Below, piece by piece: positions 58,018-64,000 of a stretch of DNA of 64,000 bases. Made by a program: the position numbers and the translations under genes. This DNA comes from Orientallactaga sibirica (taxonomy: Eukaryota > Chordata > Mammalia > Rodentia > Dipodidae): the NCBI GenBank assembly GCA_036365145.1, contig JAEOAD010000015.1, positions 5,511,501 to 5,575,500 of the forward strand, written 5' to 3'. The notes under the pieces were generated by a model. It was not told the origin of the DNA. It made no database searches and saw only the letters and a list, made by a program, of their open reading frames with translations. Each line of letters starts with the position of its first letter. Position 1 is the first letter of the stretch.

Positions 58018-58292
58018 GGGCTGGACAATGGCTTAGCAGTTAAGGCACTTGCCTGCAAAGCCTAAGGACCTATGCTCAATTCTCCAGATCTCACATAAGC
58101 CAGACACACAAGGTGACACAAGTGTACAAAGTCACTCGTGTGCACAAGGTGGTGCTCATGTCTGGAGTTTGATTGCAGTGGCTGGAGGCCCTGACTCGCC
58201 AATTCTCTCTTTTATATATATATATATTTGCGATTGCAAAATGGCCATTTATTGCCTACAGGGGAAAGAAAAAAATTTAGTAAAATTAAAAA
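58018..58292 (+). mobile_element. DIP SINE, intermediate form, with non-SINE 3' segment
   Basis: GGGCTGGACAATGGCTTAGC, extra block ACACAAGGTGACACAAGTG. After (TA)n at 58213 there are about 60 bp (GCGATTGCAAAATGGCC, CCTACAGGGGAAAG) unlike DIP, then AAGAAAATGAG repeated (58007-58017 and 58293-58303). Confidence 0.9.
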
Positions 58293-58383
58293 AGAAGAAA
58301 ATGAGGGCTCTCACAGTGTAAGAAAACACAAATTCAAATTCTTACAACAGCCAAAGTAAAAAAAAAAAAAAAATTAAAAGTAA

Positions 58384-58550
58384 GCTGGGCGTGGTGGCGC
58401 ACGCCTTTAATCCCAGCACTCGGGAGGCAGAGGTAGGAGGATCGCCATGAGTTCGAGGCCACCCTGAGAATACAGAGTGAATTCCAGGACAGCCTGGGCT
58501 AGAGTGAGACCCTACCTCGAAAAAACCAAAAAAAAAAAAAAAAAATTAAA
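58384..58550 (+). mobile_element. B1 SINE, near consensus, CpG-rich
   Basis: GCTGGGCGTGGTGGCGCACGCC, CACTCGGGAGGCAG, GGATCGCCATGAGTTCGAGG, CCTACCTCGAAAAAACC. Undecayed CpGs and a long A-tail point to a young copy. AAAATTAAAAGTA on both sides. Confidence 0.95.
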
Positions 58551-58741
58551 AGTATGTAAATGGCACAAATTTAAGCCACAGGAAAATATAGGGCTTGTAT
58601 TAACTAAGTAGAGTACACCATAGCCTTAAAGCATTCAAATACAACAACTACTAAAGCACTGTATAACCTAACAAAAAACCATACATGTGTATATATAGGG
58701 TTGAGGAAAGTATGTAGAAAAAAATGCTAGTACATGCAAAT
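58551..58741. other. Unassigned stretch
   Basis: AT-rich; nothing recognised. Confidence 0.4.
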
Positions 58742-58780
58742 TTTATATATATACACACACATACATACATACATACATCC
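58742..58780. repeat. (TA)n(CA)n(CATA)n microsatellite
   Basis: Short compound repeat before an antisense B1. Confidence 0.9.
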
Positions 58781-58782
58781 TT

Positions 58783-58926
58783 CGTTTTTCAAGGTAGGGT
58801 CTCACTTTTGTGAAGGCTGACCTGGAATTCACTTTACAGTCTCAGGATAGCCTCAAATTCACAGTGATCCTCCTATCTTGGCTTCCCAAGTGCTGGGATT
58901 AAAAGCGTGTGCCACCATGCCTGGCT
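58783..58926 (-). mobile_element. B1 SINE, antisense
   Basis: CGTTTTTCAAGGTAGGGTC to CCACCATGCCTGGCTC. Confidence 0.92.
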
Positions 58927-58966
58927 CTTAAATATATTTTTAATTTAAAAATTGGATGGGGGGGGC

Positions 58967-59200
58967 CTGGAGAGATAGCTTAGTGGTTAAGTGCTTGCCT
59001 GTGAAGCCAAAGGACCCCAGTTCGAGGCTCGATTCCCCAGGACCCATGTAAGCCAGATGCACAAGGTGGCGCATGCATCTGGGGTTCGTTTGCAGTGGCT
59101 GGAGGCCCTGGCACGCCCATTCTCTCTCTCTCTCTGCCTCTTTCTCTGTCTGCCTGTAGCTCTCAAATAAAATAAACAAAAATAAAACAAAAAATTTCAA
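58967..59200 (+). mobile_element. DIP SINE, 'GAGGCTC' variant
   Basis: GGCCTGGAGAGATAGCTTAG, AGTTCGAGGCTCGATTCCCC. Tail AAATAAAATAAACAAAA. Confidence 0.94.
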
Positions 59201-59212
59201 AAATTGGAAAGG

Positions 59213-59675
59213 GTGGCTAGAGAGATTGTTCAGTGGTTAAGGCACTTGCCTGTAATGCCTAATAACCCAGGTTAGATTCCCCAGTACACACATAAAGCCA
59301 GATGCACGAAGTGCTGCACACATCTAGAGTTCATTTGCAGTGGCTAAAGGCCCTGGCACACCTATTCTTTTTTTTTTTTTTGAGACAGAGAGAGAGACAG
59401 AGAGAGAGGGAGAGGAAGACAGATAGAGATGGGCATGCCAGCAGCCTCTCAGCTGCTGCGAACAAAATCCAGATGCGTGCACCCCCTTGTGGTCAACTGC
59501 GGCATTGCACCCTTGCATCACTTTGCATCTGGCTAAACATGGGACCTGGAGATTGGAACCAGCGTTCTTAGGCTTAGGAGGCAGGAGCCTTAACTGCTAA
59601 GCCATCTCTCCAGCCCTCATACCAATTCCTTTTTCACTCTCTCCCTCTTTCACTGCCCCCTTGCAAATAAATAAA
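59213..59675 (+). mobile_element. DIP SINE split by an antisense DIP-L
   Basis: 5' part at 59213-59368 (GTGGCTAGAGAGATTG to GCACACCTATTC) and 3' part at 59614-59675 (ACCAATTCC to CAAATAAATAAATAAAT). Confidence 0.9.
59369..59613 (-). mobile_element. DIP-L SINE, antisense, in a DIP
   Basis: TTTTTTTTTTTTGAGACAGAG to CCATCTCTCCAGCCC with CACCCCCTTGTGGTCAACTGC. It inserted at ACC(T/A)ATTC, now on both sides, and forms an inverted pair with its host. Confidence 0.93.
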
Positions 59676-59688
59676 TAAATTTGGTTAG

Positions 59689-59836
59689 AGCTGGGCCTAG
59701 TTGTACATGCCTTTAATCCCTGCACTCAGGAGGCAGAGGTAGGAGGACCACCATGAGTTTGAAGCCTGCCTGGGAGTAAATTCCAGGTTAGCCTGGACTA
59801 GAGTAAGACCCTACCTCAAAAAAAAAAAAAAAAAAG
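59689..59836 (+). mobile_element. B1 SINE
   Basis: GCTGGGCCTAGTTGTACATGCC to CCTACCTCAAAAAA, with the ACTACATAGTG block deleted. Confidence 0.9.
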
Positions 59837-60047
59837 TAGCAGCAGTGTTTCAGCAATGAGTACATCAGAGGTAAGCAGAGAGAAAAGGAGAAAAATGACA
59901 ATAACAGTGGGACAGGAGAAACAAAGCACCAACTATCTGAGACTGAAGTGATTTAGGACAAGTAAAAAAATATGCTTATCCAATATTGGAATCACTGGTA
60001 TTGTGACATGGATGATAAAGGAGTACAAAAATTAAAAGAGACATCAA
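59837..60047. other. Unassigned stretch
   Basis: 210 bp; nothing recognised. Confidence 0.4.
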
Positions 60048-60186
60048 GCCAGGAGTGGTGGCTCATGCCTTTAATCCCAGAACTCAGGAGGCAGAGGTAG
60101 CAGGATCACTTTTGAGGCCACCCTGAGACTACATACTGAATTTCTGACCCTATCTCAAAGAAACAAAAAAAGAGAGAGAGAGAGAG
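60048..60186 (+). mobile_element. B1 SINE, internally deleted
   Basis: GCCAGGAGTGGTGGCTCATGCC, then GAATTTCTGACCCTATCTC where the CAGGTCAGCCTGGGC block is lost. The tail turns into (GA)n. ATTAAAAGAGA on both sides. Confidence 0.9.
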
Positions 60187-60224
60187 ATTAAAAGAGAATA
60201 GTGACTACTTATAAAGAAGGGGCT

Positions 60225-60325
60225 CAATAGAAGGGGGGTTAGGAGTAGGAAAAAAAAGAAGGTAATAGGGATTATGATCAAAATACATTATGCATACGTA
60301 TGAAAATTGTCAATAAAATATTTTC
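60225..60325 (+). mobile_element. L1 3' end
   Basis: GGGATTATGATCAAAATACATT, ACGTATGAAAATTGTCAATAAA: the same terminus as at 7600-7650. Confidence 0.7.
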
Positions 60326-60448
60326 ATTTAATATATGTATATCTGTTAATAGAAGTATTTACTAACATTTCACTAATTTGGCTCTCAGCTAGCAGCAGTG
60401 AGGGCTTAATGGACTCTTGTCTTTGTTCCTCTCTTCAAAACAAAAAGA

Positions 60449-60592
60449 AGCCAGGTGTGGTGGTGCATGCCTTCAATCATAGCACTTGGGAGGCAGAGAT
60501 AGGAGGATCGCCATGTGTTCAAGGTCACCCTGAGACTACACAGTGAATTCCAGGTCTGTCTGGGCTAGAGTGAAACCCTACCTCTGAAAAAA
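60449..60592 (+). mobile_element. B1 SINE
   Basis: GCCAGGTGTGGTGGTGCATGCC to CCTACCTCTGAAAAAAA, running into (GT)n. Confidence 0.92.
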
Positions 60593-60593
60593 A

Positions 60594-60594
60594 A

Positions 60595-60626
<32 letters not shown>
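60594..60626. repeat. (GT)n microsatellite
   Basis: About 14 GT units at the end of the B1 tail. Confidence 0.93.
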
Positions 60627-60630
<4 letters not shown>

Positions 60631-60884
60631 AAAAAAAAATTCCTGTCCTAAAGCCCTAGGTCAGGGTCCATGGCATGTGTCTTTATACCACACAGCACAA
60701 GGCTCAGCCCACTCCACTCCACACAAAACATGAGAAGTCACAGTCCACAGCACCCAGCACTGAGCTACTGTGACTCCCTTCAGACAAGATCAGAGGCAGA
60801 AGTAAAAGACCAACTGCTAGCAATTTCATGGAGAAGCTTTACTGTGAGTTTCTGGGTTTGGAGACTTTTTTTTTTCTTCTTTTT
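60627..60884. other. Unassigned stretch
   Basis: 260 bp; a 77-codon plus frame at 60670-60903 has no recognised product and ends in a T-run. Confidence 0.35.
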
Positions 60885-60963
60885 AAAATATTTTTATTTA
60901 TAATAATATATATAATATATTATAAAGCAGGCAAGCACCTTAACTACTGAGCCCTCTCTCTGC
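60885..60963 (-). mobile_element. DIP SINE fragment, antisense
   Basis: ATTTTTATTTATAATAATAT then GGCAAGCACCTTAACTACTG and AGCCCTCTCTCTGCC. The whole body is deleted. Confidence 0.8.
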
Positions 60964-60971
60964 CTGACTCC

Positions 60972-61138
60972 TTTTTTTTGTTTTCTTGTTTGTTTTGTTT
61001 GATTTGGTTTTTCTAAATAGGGTCTTGTTCTAGCCCAGGCTAACTTGGAATTCACTATACAGTTTCAAGCCAGCCTTGAACTCACGACAATCCTACCTCT
61101 GCCTCTGAGATTAAAGGTGAGCACCATCACTCCCGGCT
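60972..61138 (-). mobile_element. B1 SINE, antisense
   Basis: GATTTGGTTTTTCTAAATAGGG to CATCACTCCCGGCT. Confidence 0.9.
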
Positions 61139-61156
61139 TCCTTGTTTCGTTTTAGT

Positions 61157-61314
61157 GTTTTTGTTTGTTTGTTTGGTTTGGTTTTCTGAGGTAGGGTCTC
61201 ACTCTGGCTCAGGCTGACCTGGAATTCACTATGTAGTCTCGGGGTGGCCTTGAACTCTTGGCGATTCTCCTACCTCTTCCTCCCAAGTGCTGGGATTAAA
61301 GGCCCACCACGTTG
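61157..61314 (-). mobile_element. B1 SINE, antisense
   Basis: (GTTT)n then GGTTTTCTGAGGTAGGGTC to AAAGGCCCACCACGTTGGGC. It inserted next to the end of the previous B1. Confidence 0.9.
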
Positions 61315-61460
61315 GGCCCTTGTTTTGTTTTTAACAAGTAGTCTAATGTATTATGAAAGAGTTATTTCTATGAAAAAGAGAACAAAATGAATAAAGGTAT
61401 AAATCTATATTGTAACTTTCAGAAAGCCACCAAATTAATTAAGCCTTTGTCTAGGGATAG

Positions 61461-61778
61461 TGTTGCAGTCAGATTCGCATTGCTGGTAGAAAACATCTGA
61501 CCAAGGGAAGCTTGTGGGAAAAAGGATTTATTTTGGCTTACAGACTTAAGGGGAAGCTTCATGATGGCAGGGGAAAACAATAGCATGAGCAGAGAGTGGA
61601 CATCACCAACAGGAGAGTGTGCCAAACACTGGCAAGGGGAACCTGTCTATAATACCTATAAGCCCGCCCCCAACAATACACTGCCTCCAGGAGGTATTAA
61701 TTCCCAAATCTACATCAGCTGGAACCTAACAATCAAAACACCTAAGTTTATGAGGGACACCTGAATTAAACTACCACA
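61461..61778 (-). mobile_element. MaLR-type LTR, antisense (10523 family)
   Basis: In reverse it starts TGTGGTAGTTTAATTC and ends ATCTGACTGCAACA. GCCAAAATAAATCC marks the polyadenylation signal region. Internal sequence adjoins it at 61779, so this is the 3' LTR of a minus-strand element. Confidence 0.82.
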
Positions 61779-62640
61779 TTCTGCCGCTGGCCCCTATAAA
61801 CTGATAACCATCCATTATATAACATGCAATGCATTCAGTCCAACTTTAAAAGTCCCCATAGTTTTTATCAATCCTAATGATGTTCAAACATCCCCATAAT
61901 CCAAGGTCTTTTAAGTAAGCCATAATACCAAAAATTCCCCCCCCAAAATCCATAATGGCACAGAATAAACATTCACACTGCAAAAGATGGCATTGGGCAA
62001 TAACGAAGAAATATTCAACCAATTCAAGAACAACCAGGGCAAACATCAAACTCTGTAGCTCCAAGTCCAACAACTCAAGCCAGTGACAAATCTCCAAGTC
62101 TGATAATTCTAACCAGCAACAATCTCTGCAGCTCCAATTTCACCACTCCAACTAGGATACTCTTAGTCCTGGAAAACTTCATGTGGGGCCAGCAGCTTTC
62201 CTTAGCAGCCATCTGGTGGTCCCAGCATCTCCACTGGGTCTCCACTGCAACCCAGAGTCCATCCTAATGGCTCCATCGGGTCTCTGTGCAGGCATCCAGC
62301 AAACCTTCTTCACGCTGCCCAAGGCCAATTCCAAAACACAATACCAGATGGGAGGGGGGGCAATTTGTTAATGGGGGGAATAAAGCAGACTTTGAAGAAC
62401 AGGACATCCTTCAGCATTCAGGACCCTTCAAAAGAGTCTAACATTCTTCCTGTTGCCCAATCTCAAAGGTTATAATCTGTCATACAATTGCAGCTGAACA
62501 GGCAGAAGTTTCAGCCCAAAGATTTCTTTCTGTGCCGTTTCCTTCTGCTCACACCAGCCCATTTCTACACAATGCAACCCTGCACAAGTTCTCAGGACAT
62601 GTGCATAACAGCAAGCCTCTGCAAGAATAAGTAGAGCCAG
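61779..62640 (-). mobile_element. MaLR internal region, antisense
   Basis: Right beside the LTR is TTCTGCCGCTGGCCCC, the reverse of the purine tract that precedes MaLR 3' LTRs (compare ACCAGGGGCAGAT before 7045). Further blocks (ATGCATTCAGTCCAACTTTAA, ATGGCACAGAATAAACATTC) fit a rodent MaLR interior. No 5' LTR follows; a MIR and a B1 come next. Frames of 60-86 codons are not intact genes. Confidence 0.65.
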
Positions 62641-62689
62641 CTTAGAAGTGCATGTGGCTATGAAAACAGCTGTTTTCATTGCCTTATTT

Positions 62690-62807
62690 CCATTTGTTGG
62701 TGCTAAAGCCATGTGCACACACTGGTACAAATCATCTCATTTAATCCAACAATACTACAAAAATGGGGGTACTATCCCCATTCCCATTCAGCAAAAAAGA
62801 AAACTGA
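62690..62807 (+). mobile_element. MIR SINE
   Basis: ATCATCTCATTTAATCCAAC, GGGGGTACTATCCCCATTCC, GAAAACTGAAGG match the MIR 3' part. Confidence 0.65.
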
Positions 62808-63003
62808 AGGTTTTTTTGTTTTGTTTTGGGGTTTGTTTTGTTTTGTTTTGTTTGTTTGTTTGTTTTCAAGGTAGGGTCTTGCTCTAGCTCAGGCTGACCT
62901 GGGAATTCACTATGTAGTCTCAGGGTGGCCTCGAAGTCACAGCAATCCTCCTACCTCTGCCTCCCAAGTGCTGGGATTAAAGGCGTGCGCCACCACACCC
63001 AGC
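62808..63003 (-). mobile_element. B1 SINE, antisense, (GTTTT)n tail
   Basis: (GTTTT)n(GTTT)n, TTTTCAAGGTAGGGTCTTGC to GCGCCACCACACCCAGC. Confidence 0.92.
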
Positions 63004-63045
63004 AGATTTTTTTTTTAAAGGAAGATAGCCAGATTTTAAAAATCT

Positions 63046-63172
63046 GGGCTGGAGATATGGCTTAGAGGTTAAGGCACATGCCTGGAAAGCCTAAGGACCC
63101 ACATAAGCTAGATGCACAAGGTGGCACATGCATCTGGAGTTCATTTGCAGTGGCTAGAAGCCCTGGCATGCC

Positions 63173-63221
<49 letters not shown>

Positions 63222-63269
63222 CTCTCTGTCACTCTCAAATAAATAAATAAAAATAAAATTTTTAAAAAT
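63046..63269 (+). mobile_element. DIP SINE
   Basis: GGGCTGGAGATATGGCTTAG with a deletion across the B box (AGGACCCACATAAGC). About 20 CT units. TTTTAAAAATCT before and after. Confidence 0.92.
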
Positions 63270-63274
63270 TTTAA

Positions 63275-63659
63275 AAATCTTTTTAAAAAGACAAGAAAAA
63301 ATAATTATAAAAGTTCAATTAATTACAAAACTCTAATCAAGCCCCCAAAATAACATAATTCCCCCCCAACAGTGTAATTTTCAAGTTATTTTAAAATGAA
63401 TTTCCCTCCCCAAAACTATTAGCTGATGGCACTTTCTCCTACTCTACATAAATGAAGTGCTGAATTTAGTTTTAGATCTGGAGACTAAAGAGGACATTAA
63501 TAAAATGGGTAGTTATTACCAAAGGCAAATTCCAGCTGAATGAAAGAACAAGCTTTCTAACAATTCTTCTACAAATACAACCCATTGTTTGAAGAAACTC
63601 ATTTCTCCTACTGTATTTGTAGATAGAATATTCTTGTTGAATTTTAAAACACTATATTC
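63275..63659. other. Unassigned stretch
   Basis: About 380 bp with no repeat recognised and no open frame above 60 codons; among the longest unique-looking blocks in the last 10 kb. Confidence 0.4.
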
Positions 63660-63766
63660 ACGGCCACCCTGAGACTACAGAGTGAATTCCAGGTCAGCCT
63701 AGGCTAGAGCGAGACCCTACCTCGCAAAAACAAAAAGAAAAACAAAACAAAACAAAACAAAAAAAA
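63660..63766 (+). mobile_element. B1 SINE, 5' truncated
   Basis: Starts mid-element at CGGCCACCCTGAGACTACAG and runs to CCTACCTCGCAAAAAC with an (AAAAC)n tail. AAAACACT precedes and follows. Confidence 0.92.
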
Positions 63767-63797
63767 ACACTGTAGGTTATAATGCAATCACTAACTT

Positions 63798-63945
63798 CTC
63801 CTCTCCTCTAAGATAAGGTCTCATTCTAGCCCAGGGTGACCTGGAACTCACTCTGTACACCCAGGCTGTCTAGAACTCACAGTGATCTTCCTACCTCTGC
63901 CTCCCAAATGCTGGGATTAAAGGTGTGAGCCACCATACCCAGCCT
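63798..63945 (-). mobile_element. B1 SINE, antisense
   Basis: CTCCTCTAAGATAAGGTCTC to CACCATACCCAGCC. CACTAACTT lies on both sides. Confidence 0.92.
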
Positions 63946-64000
63946 TCACTAACTTTTAATTTAAATTGCTATAGAAAAAAAGTAAGTTATTAGATCTGTA

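Overview
This window is nuclear DNA from a rodent, most likely a jerboa or close relative (Dipodidae; Jaculus is the best guess). The evidence is the repeat content. There are dozens of B1 SINEs, together with dozens of a B2-superfamily tRNA-derived SINE whose sequence matches the DIP family of dipodid rodents. B4-type and ID-type SINEs, ORR1/MT-like MaLR LTRs and old mammalian repeats (L1M, MER5A, MER1-like, Tigger/MER2-like, MIR) are also present. There is no sign of bacterial, phage or plasmid DNA. I found no complete gene. Nearly all long open frames lie in SINEs, purine tracts or retrotransposon debris. The only protein-coding candidate I would follow up is a 36-codon frame at 2762-2872 on the minus strand, which has a good 3' splice site and ends in a stop codon. 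The rest reads as intron or intergenic sequence.

Layout. 1-3.4 kb: a SINE cluster, the candidate exon, and a B1 whose tail has become a purine tract of about 290 bp. 3.5-7.7 kb: a B4 SINE and a rodent L1 3' UTR split by a full-length MaLR element (LTR-internal-LTR, target duplication ACATC); its 5' LTR carries a further L1 insertion. 8.2-9.5 kb: an L1 3' end with a B1 in it. 9.6-14.6 kb: a head-to-tail tandem duplication of a 2.475-kb unit whose copies differ almost only in homopolymers and short repeats. 14.6-27.1 kb: a degenerate sense-strand L1 (mainly ORF2) shattered by SINEs, with MER5A, MaLR and LTR insertions. 27.2-28.0 kb: a Tigger-type DNA transposon with both inverted repeats. 28-40 kb: ancient repeats, unassigned sequence and SINEs. 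40.8-47.3 kb: a second sense L1 (ORF1 C-terminus, ORF2 start, then 3' UTR). 47-53.7 kb: SINEs, LTRs and unassigned blocks. 53.7-57.8 kb: a MaLR provirus-like element, then an antisense L1 containing an LTR with target duplication ACTAG. 58-64 kb: SINEs, an antisense MaLR LTR with internal sequence, and a MIR.

Nothing here works as a pathway or operon. The interactions are insertional: elements sit inside older elements, and target-site duplications (TSDs) give the order. I looked for an undescribed system and did not find one. The most unusual objects are the near-identical tandem duplication (recent, or an assembly error), two DIP insertions at the same target sequence, and the candidate terminal exon.

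Terms used below: 'B1' is the 7SL-derived SINE. 'DIP' is the short tRNA-derived SINE. 'DIP-L' is a longer form with an extra segment of about 35 nt before the GGGGGCGCACAC motif. Family names come from memory of consensus sequences and were not checked by a search. Edges without a stated TSD are good to roughly 5-10 bases.
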